Shown here piece after piece: positions 27,854-38,100 of a stretch of DNA of 64,000 nucleotides; the stretch's first letter is position 1, and each line of letters opens with the position of its first letter. The translations under genes were made by a program, and so were the position numbers. The notes under the pieces were generated by a model. That model had not been told where the DNA came from. It made no database searches and saw only the letters and a list, made by a program, of their open reading frames with translations. Source of the DNA: Phyllobacterium myrsinacearum (GTDB lineage Bacteria > Pseudomonadota > Alphaproteobacteria > Rhizobiales > Rhizobiaceae); the NCBI RefSeq assembly GCF_014138285.1, contig NZ_JACGXN010000001.1:795314-859313 (forward strand). The letters run 5' to 3'.

Positions 27854-28471
27854 ATGTCATCCATTCTTCTGGTTACATCAAGCCCTCGCGGCGCAGCATC
27901 GCATTCAACCGCAGTTGCCACAGAATTTGCACGCAAGTTGCAGCGAGCCAATCCTGGCAGCCAGATCGTTACGCGTGATCTTGCCACCCAGCCGCTTCCG
28001 CACATCGATGCAGAATACACTGCCGGAATTTATACCCCCGAGGAAGCCCGCACCGCAAAACAGCAGCAGGCCGTCACCGTTTCAGATCGGGCTGTAGATG
28101 AACTCTTCGCAGCAGACAGCATTGTGATTTCGACGGCTTTTATCAATTTCAGCATCTCTTCGACGCTGAAATCATGGATCGATCACATCGCCCGCGCAGG
28201 CAAGACATTCAGCTACGGCGAAGAGGGTCCCAAAGGTCTGGTAACGGGCAAGAAAGTTTATCTGGTTCTCGCTTCCGGCGGTGTTTATTCCGCAGGTCCG
28301 GCATCTGCACTCGACCATGCGATCCCGTATCTCAAGTCGGTGCTTGGGTTCCTGGGGATGACTGATGTTGAGGTTGTCCGCATCGAAGGCGTGGGCATGG
28401 GTCCGGAAGCGGAAGCTAAGGCAATTGCAACGGCACAGGAACAGACCAGCCATCTGGCACTTGCTGCCTAA
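27854..28471 (+). CDS. azoR: FMN-dependent NADH-azoreductase
   Basis: This 205-residue flavodoxin-like reductase starts MSSILLVTSSPRGAASHSTA, with the FMN phosphate loop SSPRGAASHS. It continues with STAFINFSISSTLKSWIDHI and GKTFSYGEEGPKGLVTGKKV, typical of AzoR. Such enzymes reduce azo dyes and, more likely in nature, quinones, protecting against thiol or quinone stress. I chose 27854, not the open frame from 27791, because the family begins there. Control by the divergent LysR gene is likely. Confidence 0.93.
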   Translation: MSSILLVTSSPRGAASHSTAVATEFARKLQRANPGSQIVTRDLATQPLPHIDAEYTAGIYTPEEARTAKQQQAVTVSDRAVDELFAADSIVISTAFINFSISSTLKSWIDHIARAGKTFSYGEEGPKGLVTGKKVYLVLASGGVYSAGPASALDHAIPYLKSVLGFLGMTDVEVVRIEGVGMGPEAEAKAIATAQEQTSHLALAA

Positions 28472-28574
28472 AACGGTTTTTTGAACATGGAGGCGGGCTT
28501 TGCCTCACCTCCATCAGACTGCAGTTCGCGGATCCAATCAGAACCAAGCCGCAGTTTGACCCAGGGTCTTGAGA

Positions 28575-28760
28575 TTACTTTGAGTGCTTGTGTTCGGCTT
28601 CGTCAAGGCGGCGGAGCTGATCAAGCAGGCTCTCTGGCACAGTATCTTCCACCTTGTAGATACCGGCAGCCCGTATTGCCGTCCTGTAGGATGACTGCGA
28701 GATCTGTCGTCGCAAGATTCTTGATAACTGTTTTTCGTTGGTCCGGTCGGTGCCGTCCAT
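28575..28760 (-). CDS. Small hypothetical protein
   Basis: A 61-residue protein starting MDGTDRTNEKQLSRILRRQI, followed by ...YRTAIRAAGIYKVEDTVPES and LDQLRRLDEAEHKHSK. GTTGGAGTAATGCG before the ATG gives a GGAG ribosome binding site. It is helical and charged, with no signal peptide. It is plausible coding because it has good codon character and a strong start, but no family is recognised. It overlaps none of the neighbouring calls. Confidence 0.55.
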   Translation of the reverse strand: MDGTDRTNEKQLSRILRRQISQSSYRTAIRAAGIYKVEDTVPESLLDQLRRLDEAEHKHSK

Positions 28761-28950
28761 CGCATTACTCCAACTCTGCTTCGTGGTCTTTAAACACCTT
28801 CCCAGCGAAGAAGGTTCCCCTTTTCTAGACTCCAGTCTCTTAAGACAATGTGTCTCTGCGCCGCATGCCGATTGGGAAAGCAGAAATCATGACCTTGCCG
28901 GGAACTGTCAGCCCCGGCCAGCGTTGTGCAGGAATGTCTTTCTCCGACCG

Positions 28951-29409
28951 ATGGAGCCTATTTTGTACGAAACATTTCAGTATCTTAATTCCATGCCCAT
29001 AGTTCCTCACCTCATAGCTCTCTCGATTGCCTATGTGCTGGCTTTCCCGATCGGATGGGAACGCGAAATCGAGGAACGAAGTGCAGGCATACGGACTTTT
29101 CCGCTCGTCGCACTAGCCACCTGCGGTTTTATTCAAGGTGCTGAAAGTGCCATGAGCGGTCATCCTGAAGCCATGGCGAAGATCATCGAAGGCCTGATCA
29201 CCGGTGTCGGATTCATTGGCGGCGGCGCGATTCTTCAAATGAAGGATTCGGTGCGCGGGACAGCAACGGCAGCCAGTATCTGGGCCACGGGGGCAATCGG
29301 CGTCGCGGTCGGCCTTGAGAGCTATGATGTGGCTTTCATCATTTCACTCTTCACGTTCCTGACGCTGCGCCTGATGTTACCGCTCAAGAAGGAAACCAAG
29401 GAAAAATAA
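28951..29409 (+). CDS. MgtC/SapB family membrane protein
   Basis: This 152-residue membrane protein covers the N-terminal hydrophobic domain of MgtC: LSIAYVLAFPIGWEREIEER, then RSAGIRTFPLVALATCGFI, GVGFIGGGAILQMKDSVRGT and ATGAIGVAVGLESYD. Acidic residues and the G-rich GFIGGGAI motif are conserved. There is no C-terminal ACT-like domain, as in SapB/YhiD-like forms. The family is linked to growth in low magnesium and to F-ATPase control. The ATG at 28951 lacks a ribosome binding site and alternative starts exist (such as 28993), so the N-terminus is uncertain. It ends one base before galE on the opposite strand. Confidence 0.88.
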   Translation: MEPILYETFQYLNSMPIVPHLIALSIAYVLAFPIGWEREIEERSAGIRTFPLVALATCGFIQGAESAMSGHPEAMAKIIEGLITGVGFIGGGAILQMKDSVRGTATAASIWATGAIGVAVGLESYDVAFIISLFTFLTLRLMLPLKKETKEK

Positions 29410-29410
29410 C

Positions 29411-30403
29411 TCAACGTCCCGTATTGCGGCTTCCCAAAGCTTTTTCCCAAGCCAGCGCCGATTCCACAATCGTATCAAGGTTATCGAGACGGGGCTCCCA
29501 ACCCAGATCCTTTCTCGCTCGCGCGCTGTCGGCAACAATGGAGGCCGCATCGCCCGGGCGCCGGTCCGTAAGGCGGGCATCAATGGGCGCGCCGTGCACA
29601 CGTTCAACGCTTTCAATCACTTCGCGCACGGAATATCCCCGGCCATAACCGCAATTGGCAGTGAGACTGCTAGCACCGGTCCGCAGCCGGTCCAGCGCCA
29701 GGCGATGCGCAGCAACAAGGTCACTCACGTGGATATAATCCCGCACGCATGTGCCATCCGGCGTGGGGAAGTCATGACCGTAAATTTCCATATGAGGCCG
29801 TTTGCCCAACGCCGTTTCACAGGCAACCTTGATCAAGTGAGTCGCACCGCGTGTCGACTGCCCGGACCGACCCTTGGTGTCAGCTCCCGCAACGTTGAAA
29901 TAACGAAGCGCCGTGTATCGAAAATCATGGGCTGCAGCTGTGTCACGCAGCATCCATTCCGTCATAAGCTTGGAAACTCCATAGGGCGATTGCGGCTGAA
30001 GTGCCGTGTCCTCGGTAACAGGTTCCATACCGCCATCACCATAGACAGCAGCCGTCGATGAAAAAATGAAATTCCGCACGTCGGATTTAACAACCGCTTC
30101 GATAAGCGAACGCGATTTGGAGGTGTTGTTTTCGTAGTAGGTGAGCGGATCGCGAACCGAATCCGGCACGACAACCGACCCGGCAAAATGAATGACCGCA
30201 TCCACATAATTGCGTTCAATGGTTTCACGGACGAGGTGCTGATCGGCAATATCGCCAACTATAAATTTGGCCTCAGGCGCGATTGCCCACTCAAATCCAG
30301 TGGATAGCCGATCGATAACAACAACGGACTCCCCCGAGTCCAACAACTCCCAGACCATATGGCTGCCAATATATCCGGCACCGCCGGTCACGAGTACTGT
30401 CAT
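29411..30403 (-). CDS. galE: UDP-glucose 4-epimerase
   Basis: This 330-residue SDR enzyme interconverts UDP-glucose and UDP-galactose, a precursor of exopolysaccharide and LPS. It has the NAD motif MTVLVTGGAGYIGSHMVWEL, the catalytic SSTAAVYG and YGVSKLMTE (Tyr-X3-Lys near residues 144-148), and ALRYFNVAGAD. Together with the GT and polymerase genes in this window it supplies surface glycan sugars. It is transcribed on its own, converging with the MgtC-like gene. Confidence 0.96.
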   Translation of the reverse strand: MTVLVTGGAGYIGSHMVWELLDSGESVVVIDRLSTGFEWAIAPEAKFIVGDIADQHLVRETIERNYVDAVIHFAGSVVVPDSVRDPLTYYENNTSKSRSLIEAVVKSDVRNFIFSSTAAVYGDGGMEPVTEDTALQPQSPYGVSKLMTEWMLRDTAAAHDFRYTALRYFNVAGADTKGRSGQSTRGATHLIKVACETALGKRPHMEIYGHDFPTPDGTCVRDYIHVSDLVAAHRLALDRLRTGASSLTANCGYGRGYSVREVIESVERVHGAPIDARLTDRRPGDAASIVADSARARKDLGWEPRLDNLDTIVESALAWEKALGSRNTGR

Positions 30404-30716
30404 TTGCTAACCCCTGAAGCATGAACGCAGTTCTACCATGGGTATCTTGCCGTATTTCAGCAGGAGTGCAAAGCTTTGAAGCGACAATATAAAAATTCTT
30501 CAGGCCAAGCACTTTATGCAGCGCGGATACGGTGGCTCAACATTTTCCCCGAGAGGGCATCACTCGCCTGCAATTTTGTGACTATTTGAGCCTGCAGGTG
30601 CAATTGATCACCTCGGCACGCCGTCTTTTTTGTCCAAGCGTGGCAAATTGCCCACCTTCATGTCATGGATTTTAGGCTGCAAAAACGGTAGTAAGTCCAT
30701 GATACAGGAGCAGTTC
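30404..30716. other. Intergenic region between galE and hemA
   Basis: This 313-base gap separates two divergent genes and must contain the promoters of both. The CAGGAG before the hemA ATG is its ribosome binding site. GCCTGCA occurs twice (near 30567 and 30590). No perfect FNR/FixK box, hairpin or RNA gene was found by eye. An in-frame hemA extension to 30630 lacks family similarity. Confidence 0.5.
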
Positions 30717-31994
30717 ATGGACTATCGTCGGTTTTTCGAAGACGCGATCGACCAGTTGCACGCTGAAAAGCGCTATCGGGTCTTTGCTAATCTGGAACGG
30801 ATCGTGGGAAGATTTCCGCGTGCGCTTTGGCGTACGGCAGATGCCACACGCGAAATCACCGTCTGGTGTTCAAATGATTATCTCGGCATGGGTCAGCATC
30901 CGGCGGTGATTGCTGCCATGCATGATGCTTCGAGCCGCATGGGCTCAGGTGCCGGTGGTACCCGGAATATCTCCGGCAATAATCATCCACTTGTAGAGCT
31001 GGAGAACGAGCTCGCCGATCTCCACAATAAGGAAGCTGGCCTGGTGTTTACATCCGGTTTTGTGTCCAATGAGGCGTCGATCTCGACCATTGCCCGACTC
31101 CTGCCCAATTGCCTTATCCTTTCTGACGAGTTGAACCATGCCTCGATGATCGAAGGCGTCCGCCGCTCCGGTGCAGAGAAGAAGATTTTCCGCCACAATG
31201 ACGTGGCCCATCTTGAAGACCTCCTGAAGGCAGCAGGCAAGGAACGCGCCAAGCTGATCGTGTTCGAGTCGGTCTATTCGATGGATGGCGACATCGCTCC
31301 GATCGCGACGATTGCCGACCTTGCTGAAAAATACAATGCCATGACCTATATTGACGAGGTTCATGCGGTTGGCATGTACGGCAATCGTGGTGGCGGCATC
31401 ACCGATCAGGAAGGCCTTTCAGATCGTATCGATATTATCGAAGGGACGTTAGCCAAGGCATTCGGCACCCTCGGCGGTTATATAACCGGCCCCAAAACAG
31501 TGATCGATGCTGTTCGCTCCTATGCGCCAGGCTTCATTTTCACCACCGCGCTTCCTCCGGCGATTGCTGCGGCGGCAACGCAATCCATCCGGCATTTGAA
31601 GGTGTCTCAGGAAGAGCGCAGGCTGCATCAGCGTCAGTCACAGCTTACCAAAGATATCTTGGCCTCAGCAAATCTGCCCGTCATGCAATCGCAGACTCAC
31701 ATTGTCCCGATCCATGTCGGCGACCCGGAGTTGTGCAAGATGGCAAGCGACCGGTTACTCGACGTGCATGGCATCTACATCCAGCCGATCAACTACCCGA
31801 CAGTTCCGCGCGGAACCGAGCGCTTGCGCATCACTCCAACACCATTTCATTCCGATGAACTGGTGCTTGAGTTGAAGGATGCTTTGGTTGAGGTCTGGAC
31901 TGCTCTTGGCATTCCGTTTGCCAAGGACAGCACCCCATCGGCAGAAACGGATGAACGTGTGGTCACTCTGGCCGTTTCGAAGGCTGGTGGCTGA
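30717..31994 (+). CDS. hemA: 5-aminolevulinate synthase
   Basis: This 425-residue PLP enzyme condenses glycine and succinyl-CoA to 5-aminolevulinate, the first step of heme synthesis by the C4 route typical of alphaproteobacteria. It has [37 protein letters not shown], the cofactor Asp in [12 protein letters not shown] and the PLP lysine in [20 protein letters not shown] six bases before the ATG at 30717 fixes the start; the frame opens at 30630. A stem-loop with a T-rich tail follows the gene. Confidence 0.97.
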   Translation: MDYRRFFEDAIDQLHAEKRYRVFANLERIVGRFPRALWRTADATREITVWCSNDYLGMGQHPAVIAAMHDASSRMGSGAGGTRNISGNNHPLVELENELADLHNKEAGLVFTSGFVSNEASISTIARLLPNCLILSDELNHASMIEGVRRSGAEKKIFRHNDVAHLEDLLKAAGKERAKLIVFESVYSMDGDIAPIATIADLAEKYNAMTYIDEVHAVGMYGNRGGGITDQEGLSDRIDIIEGTLAKAFGTLGGYITGPKTVIDAVRSYAPGFIFTTALPPAIAAAATQSIRHLKVSQEERRLHQRQSQLTKDILASANLPVMQSQTHIVPIHVGDPELCKMASDRLLDVHGIYIQPINYPTVPRGTERLRITPTPFHSDELVLELKDALVEVWTALGIPFAKDSTPSAETDERVVTLAVSKAGG

Positions 31995-32019
31995 AAACAC
32001 CGTTTTTCCAAATTGTAAC

Positions 32020-32050
32020 AAGCCCGTCATCTCGCTGAGATAGCGGGCTT
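32020..32050 (+). terminator. hemA terminator
   Basis: AAGCCCG (32020-32026) pairs with CGGGCTT (32044-32050) and inside it ATCTC pairs with GAGAT around a GCT loop. ATTTGTTTG follows on the plus strand. It overlaps the end of the gene on the other strand by two bases. Confidence 0.75.
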
Positions 32051-33101
32051 ATTTGTTTGTGCTGGTGCCGCTGAGCCAGCGCGCCAGAAACGGCACAGCA
32101 AGTGCGATCATCAAAAACCGCGCCACGTGATGGGACGCCACGTAAGACGGGTCAACACCGAGTGAAAAGGCAATGACAGTGAGGGCCTCCAGTGCACCGG
32201 GGGCAAAAGCAAGGGCGATCTGCGCCGGATGAATATCAAGAATATACCAGACCGCAAAAGCGGCAAGAAATGATGCAACGGTGCCGATAACAAAGGCACT
32301 CAGCGCGGCAGGAAGATACCGTACGAGTTGCGTACGATGCTCCGCTCCGACTCGCGAGCCAATCAAAACACCCAGAATAATCAACCCGATATCGGCAATG
32401 GAGCGTGGCACAACGGCCGTTACCAGAGATGCCCCATGCAGCAAGGCACTCGCCAGCAAGGCACCAAGCATCATACCGCCGGGAACACGGGTGAAATGGC
32501 CGAGGAGCGCACCGCCAAGGCCGCAGACAAACAGGACGAGAGCCTCCTGGACTGTCCAATTGTAGTTCAGCTCCACGACCACGTGTGGAGCGTTCCTGGC
32601 GATGATTGCGAGCAGGGGCGCCAGAAAGCCGATAAGCAACAAAAGGCGAATACACTGAACAACGGTGATCTTAACCATGTTGGCCTGCGTCCCCATGGCC
32701 GCAACCAGGACAAAAGAGAGAGCTCCCGGAAGCGATGAGAACAGAGCCGTCGGTCCATCCCAGCCGAACCCTTTGCGCAGCATGAGATAGGTCAACCCCG
32801 TCACAGCAACCAGTGCGACAAACAGCATGAGAAAGCTCACCGGCCACAACACCATCTGATTGATCGTGTCGGAGGAGACACCAGAACCAGCTTGTATACC
32901 CAGCATGAAGAACACGAACACACGCAGCCAGTCTGGCAGATGAATACGAATCCCCGAAAGCGAGGCAGCGGTGACCGCAAGCGTTGATCCAAGGAGAAAC
33001 GGGATGGGCAAGCCGACAAAACCGGCGCTGAAAGCACCAGCCGAAGCAATCAGAAGGGAAAGAATGGTGGCCTGGGTATTATTCAGATGTATGCGGTTCA
33101 A
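32049..33101 (-). CDS. AbrB-type membrane protein (annotated as AbrB family transporter)
   Basis: This 350-residue protein with about nine hydrophobic segments matches the AbrB-duplication membrane family; despite the name it is not the DNA-binding AbrB. Recurrent text is FVGLPIPFLLGSTLAVTAAS and RVPGGMMLGALLASALLHG, the duplicated motif of the family. The start is a TTG at 33101, because AGGAAACG precedes it, and the TTGA overlaps the TGA stop of the aminotransferase gene. Upstream codons of the open frame are read out of frame from that gene. Its transport substrate is unknown. Confidence 0.85.
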   Translation of the reverse strand: MNRIHLNNTQATILSLLIASAGAFSAGFVGLPIPFLLGSTLAVTAASLSGIRIHLPDWLRVFVFFMLGIQAGSGVSSDTINQMVLWPVSFLMLFVALVAVTGLTYLMLRKGFGWDGPTALFSSLPGALSFVLVAAMGTQANMVKITVVQCIRLLLLIGFLAPLLAIIARNAPHVVVELNYNWTVQEALVLFVCGLGGALLGHFTRVPGGMMLGALLASALLHGASLVTAVVPRSIADIGLIILGVLIGSRVGAEHRTQLVRYLPAALSAFVIGTVASFLAAFAVWYILDIHPAQIALAFAPGALEALTVIAFSLGVDPSYVASHHVARFLMIALAVPFLARWLSGTSTNK

Positions 33102-34264
33102 CGTTTCCTGATCCAGTCTGCGAGGCGATCGGCAGCCTCCTCGACCTGATCGATTCGCCGAGCAAAACACAGTCGAAGGAAGGCTTCACCACCATCCCCA
33201 AAAGCTGTGCCGGGCGCAAGACCAACCTTTGCTTCGTCGACAATATCAAAGGCTGCCCGGTATGAATCCGTAACGCCCTCAATACCGAACAGCAGATAGA
33301 AAGCGCCCGCGGGGGGTGACAGACGCACCCTGCCTGTCGCTGCCAGTTTGGCGCAGAGGATGTCACGAGCCTTGTGAGCCCGGTCAACCTGCATCCTGAT
33401 GAATGCATCACCCTGGTCGAGTGCGGCAACGGCACCACGCTGCATGAATTGCGCAACGCCCGATGTTGAATATTGAATCAGATTCTCGACGGTTTTTCCG
33501 AGGGACGGATGCACTGTCATCCACCCTACCCGCCAGCCGGTCATTGCCCAGTTCTTGGAAAAACTGTTGACGAAAATAATCCGGTCGTCCGCGTCCATGA
33601 TATCGAAGAACGACGGAGACCGCAGCGCACCATAGTAGAAATGGGTGTAGATCTCGTCGGCAACAATCCAGAGACCGTGCTGACGCGCAATCTGCAATAT
33701 CTCTTTCAATGTTTCCAGATCGGCCGTCCAGCCTGACGGATTGGATGGAGAATTGATGAAGAGGGCCTTTGTTTTCGGCGTGATCGCGTCGCGGATTTTC
33801 TGGGGATCAAGCGTCCAGCCGTTTCCGGTGAAATCCTGGACGACGGGAACGGGTCTCGCGCCGGCGATACCGGCGGCTGCAGCAAAATTCGGCCAGGCAG
33901 GCGAGAGATAGATAACTTCGTCTCCCGCCCCCGCGGTAGCCTGAATTGCCAACTGGATCGACTGCATTCCGGAGCCGGTGACGTAAAAATGGCTCACCGG
34001 CAGATCGACGTTGAAATGGCGCTTGTGATAATCTGCGAGAGCCTGCCGCAATTCGGGGATACCCGCCTGCCAGGTGTAGAAGGTCTCGCCGTTGGCCAGG
34101 CCTGCGCTTGCAGCATCCCGGATGAAATCCGGCGTGGGCAGATCGCCCTCACCCGCCCAAAGAGGAATGACACCCTCCTGCCGCCTGCCATGGTTCATCA
34201 CTGCAACAATGCCGCTTTCCGGAGCGACAGCGGCTTCGTGGCGCAAGTGTTCGGTCATACCCAT
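33098..34264 (-). CDS. Class I/II PLP-dependent aminotransferase
   Basis: This 388-residue fold-type I aminotransferase has LWAGEGDLPTPDFIRDAASA near the N-terminus and YVTGSGMQSIQLAIQATAGA. The substrate/cofactor part has LFINSPSNPSGWTADLETL. The PLP lysine is in VNSFSKNWAMTGWRVGWM and the substrate carboxylate-binding Arg near the C-terminus is in FLRLCFARRID. The family includes aspartate and aromatic aminotransferases. The ATG at 34264 with GGAGAAATCAC upstream is preferred. It is coupled to the downstream AbrB-type gene by a 4-base overlap, which suggests the product or substrate is also transported. Confidence 0.92.
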   Translation of the reverse strand: MGMTEHLRHEAAVAPESGIVAVMNHGRRQEGVIPLWAGEGDLPTPDFIRDAASAGLANGETFYTWQAGIPELRQALADYHKRHFNVDLPVSHFYVTGSGMQSIQLAIQATAGAGDEVIYLSPAWPNFAAAAGIAGARPVPVVQDFTGNGWTLDPQKIRDAITPKTKALFINSPSNPSGWTADLETLKEILQIARQHGLWIVADEIYTHFYYGALRSPSFFDIMDADDRIIFVNSFSKNWAMTGWRVGWMTVHPSLGKTVENLIQYSTSGVAQFMQRGAVAALDQGDAFIRMQVDRAHKARDILCAKLAATGRVRLSPPAGAFYLLFGIEGVTDSYRAAFDIVDEAKVGLAPGTAFGDGGEAFLRLCFARRIDQVEEAADRLADWIRKR

Positions 34265-34442
34265 GTGATTTCTCCAATGCCTAGAGCATGTTTTGTTCGT
34301 AAAGAGCCGTTCTGCCGGAGGGAATTTCTGGAGACCGCAAGGCTGACGTACCGCAATGAAGCGCAATAATCACGTGGATATTTGTGATGTTCCCATCACC
34401 GTCGCTGATAGTCTGCTGACGTCTTACTGACAAATGCAAAGC

Positions 34443-34468
34443 AAAACCCCGGCACGGGGCCGGGGCTT
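34443..34468 (-). terminator. mscL terminator
   Basis: On the minus strand GCCCCGGC pairs with GCCGGGGT around CCCGT, followed by TTTGC. It lies 20 bases after the mscL stop. Confidence 0.65.
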
Positions 34469-34488
34469 CGAAACGCGTGCGAAATGTC

Positions 34489-34896
34489 TTAGCGCTTGGC
34501 CAGCAGGTCGCGAATTTCTGTCAACAGAACTTCTTCCTTGGCTGGCGCGGGTGGAGGAGCAACAGGCTCCTTCCTCTTGAGCGTGTTCATGGCCTTTACC
34601 ACCATGAAGAGGACCCAGGCAATAATCAGGAAGTTGATCACCAGGGTGATGAAGTTACCGTAGGCGAGCGTGGCACCGGCAGCACGTGCGGCGGCCAATG
34701 TTGCAGCGGGCGCACCCGCCAATTGGATATACATGTTGGAAAAGTCGACGCCACCGGTCAGAAGTCCAATGATGGGCATCAAGATGTCATTCACAATCGA
34801 ATCAACCAGTTTGCCAAAAGCACCGCCGATGATCACACCAATGGCGAGATCGACCATGTTTCCCTTCAAGGCGAATTCTTTGAATTCCTTTAGCAT
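34489..34896 (-). CDS. mscL: Large-conductance mechanosensitive channel
   Basis: This 135-residue inner membrane channel relieves osmotic downshock. It starts [20 protein letters not shown], has TM1 with [20 protein letters not shown], the periplasmic loop, TM2 ([19 protein letters not shown]) and the charged C-terminal helix [12 protein letters not shown], the pentamer coiled coil. TACTGGAGAGTGGTATATC upstream gives a GGAGAG ribosome binding site, so 34896 is the start rather than 34965. Confidence 0.96.
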   Translation of the reverse strand: MLKEFKEFALKGNMVDLAIGVIIGGAFGKLVDSIVNDILMPIIGLLTGGVDFSNMYIQLAGAPAATLAAARAAGATLAYGNFITLVINFLIIAWVLFMVVKAMNTLKRKEPVAPPPAPAKEEVLLTEIRDLLAKR

Positions 34897-35120
34897 GATA
34901 TACCACTCTCCAGTATTCCGTGTTAATTGGAAGCTGTCAGTCCCCAGTGATGCAATATGCAACACAGATTGACAGTAACAGATGTTCCTAAATTATTAAC
35001 ATAAAGTTTTGATTTCTAAGCAGATATGCATTCAATACCGCGGAATTTCCCCGTGTTTTCGTTTTAAACTGATCAATTTTCATCAAGGCATTTGCCGTCA
35101 TTAACGGAAGGTTGGAGCCC

Positions 35121-38100
35121 ATGGTGGGCTGGACTGGCGCGCTCGTCGCACTTTTATATCTCCTGGCACAATACATCCTGATCAAGACGGTTGACCGGCG
35201 CGCTCGCACTGAAAACGGTCCGGACCGGCCGTATATCTATGCTTTGAGTCTGGCGTCCGGGGGCAGCAGCTGGCTGTTTTATGGAGCGCTTGGCTATGCT
35301 GCCGATAACGGATTCGAATTCATCGGATTGTTCATCGGGATCGCGCTGGCATTTACGCTGGGCTTTCCGTTTCTGCGCAAAATTGTCCGTCTGGCGAAAT
35401 CAGAGGGCATCACCTCCATCGCCGACCTCATTGGCGCCCGATACGGCAAAAGCTTCTCTGTTACTGCGCTCGTGACCCTGATCGCCACGGTTGGGCTGGT
35501 TCCTTATCTGGCCCTGCAGATCACAGCCATCCATTATCTGTTCGACGTATTCAGAAATACATTCGCATCCCATGGTCAGGGTGAGCACCACGGTTCGCAC
35601 TGGCTCTTGTGGTGTCTCCTGTGCGTAATCGGCCTGTTCACAGTCCGCAATAGCGAGAAATCAGTCCATACGACGGATCATGATGAAGGGCTTGTCCGCG
35701 TGTCCGCCAACGATTCGGTGTTCAAAATCATCGTCTTCGTGATCGTCGGCATGACTGCGATAACCTTGTTCTTTACGGAGCCGGTCGAACACATAAGCCA
35801 AATCGCCATACCTTGGCCGCAAGGGCGAATCTCGCTTGAGAATATGATCGCTCTCATTTTGATCGGCGCGTCGACAACAGTATTGCTGCCCAGCCATTTT
35901 TATCTGACAGTCGTGGAGAACAGGAGCGAACGGGAATTGCGCACCGCACGGTGGCTGGTGCCAGCATGTCTGTTTATCGCCGGTGTGTTTGTTTTACCCG
36001 TCACGGCAATTGGATTGCAGGTCCTGCCATCGACGGCCTATCCCGATTTTTATTTTCTCTCGCTGCCACTGTTGATGGATCACGATTGGCTCAGTGCCGT
36101 CGCATTTGCAGGCGGCTTATCAGCCGCATCCACCATGCTCGTCCTGCCGGCAATCGTCCTCTCAATCATGATCTCCAACGACCTGGTTATGCCGGTGGTA
36201 CTCAAATGGCCAAGGCGAGCGGCCGCCCAGGATTTCACGAGAACAATTTCAAAAGTACGTCGTTATTCCATCCTGGTGATCTTGCTCGCTGCCTATGTCT
36301 ATCAATTCACAATCATGGAGCACGTGGACTTTTCCGAACTGTCCCTCATTTCGGCGGTGAGCATGATGCAAATGCTTCCGCCATTTCTTGGCGGCTTTGT
36401 CTGGCGGCAAGCAACAGGGCGCGGTGCGTTATGGGGTATGACCGCGGGTATCACCGTATGGCTTTACACGATGGTTTTGCCAACATGGCTCGATCAATCG
36501 TCCTCTCTTATCGCCAATGGACCTTTCGGTGTCGGCGGCTTGCGCCCGCACCATCTTTGGAATTTGCAATCCAGCTCCTTCGTCAACGGGTTGTTGTGGA
36601 GCCTGATCGCCAATCTGGCCTTCTTCATTGTTGGTTCATTATCGAAGAGCGCACGTCCGCTGGAACGCATTCAGGCGAATGTCTTCATCAGCCACAAACC
36701 TGCCGCAACCGTTTCAATTCGGAACTTGCGGCCGAAGATCACCATCCGTCAACTTAAGGAGGCAATTTCCCGATACATAGGAGCTGAGCGGGCAGAGCTC
36801 GCGTTTCGTACTTTCTGCGAGCGTGAGGGTGTTGAACTGGACAGGGATGATCCTGCCGATTTCAAAACGGTTCATTTTTGCGAGCAGCTTCTTTCCGGGA
36901 TTGTTGGATCGCCTTCCGCCCGGCTCATTCTTTCGCTCGCACTGGGACCAACCGGAATAGCCCAGAAACGGGCACAGATATTGCTGGATCATGCCACGGG
37001 TGCTTTGGTGCAAAATCGCTATCTGTTGCAAACGGCACTCGATCAGATGGATCAGGGTATCGGCGTCTTCGACGAGCACGCGCGGCTCACATGCTGGAAC
37101 CGGCAATTCCCGTTCATGCTTGATCTTCCTGAAAATCTTCAACGCATGGGGGTCTCGCTTCGCCATATTGCATCCTTTCTCACTGACCGAGGCGATCTGG
37201 TGCAGCTGGAAGACAAGGACTGTCATCCGGAGTTTGATCCGTTAGCGGCGCATTGGCGTGTCCGGTTTCGGGATACAGGGCAGATCATCGACGTCCTTTC
37301 CAACACCATGCCGGATGGTGGACGGGTAACAACCTTTACGGATATCACGAAGGCCGTCGAAACAGACCGGATGCTGCGGCAAACCAATGAGTATCTCGAT
37401 ACGCGTGTACGCGAGCGTACCGCAGAGCTAACTCTTGCAAATCAGGAGCTGGCAAAAGCACAGCGCCGAGCCGAAGATGCCAATATCAGCAAGACGCGTT
37501 TTCTGACCGATGCGGGGCATGACATTCTGCAGCCGCTCAACGCTGCCCGTCTGTATTCGTCCGCACTTAGCGGACACCTCAGTGAAACGCATCAGAAAGA
37601 ACTGGCAGTGAGCCTCGATTCATCCTTGGAAGCGGTGGAGTCAATCTTCAACGCATTGCTCGATATTTCACGACTGGATGCCGGCGCACTGCAGCCGGTC
37701 ATATCCACTTTTTCCCTCAACACCGTATTACAACAGGTTGTTCGGGACTTTTTGCCGGCTTCCCTGGAAAAGGGACTCGAACTCAAACTCGTCGACAGTT
37801 CGGTTGTCGTAGAGACAGATCGCAATCTTCTGCGCCGGCTGCTCCAGAACCTGGTTTCGAACGCAGTCAAGTATTGCAGATCAGGCAAGATACTGGTGGG
37901 AGTACGTCATCAAGGTAACATGCTTGAGGTTCAAATTCTCGATACGGGCATCGGTATTCCCCAATCGGAGCTGAACGTTGTCTTTCGGGAATTCTCGCGG
38001 CTCTCCGAGGGCATGAATGAATCAGACGGCCTTGGACTCGGTCTGTCGATCGTCGAGCGCATAGCCAAAACTCTGGGCATGCAAATCGGAGTCACTTCAA

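Noticed and set aside
30404-30716. FNR/FixK box before hemA
   Set aside because: TTGATCACCTCGGCA near 30604 resembles half of an FNR-type site, but the second half (ATCAA) is missing, so I do not report it.
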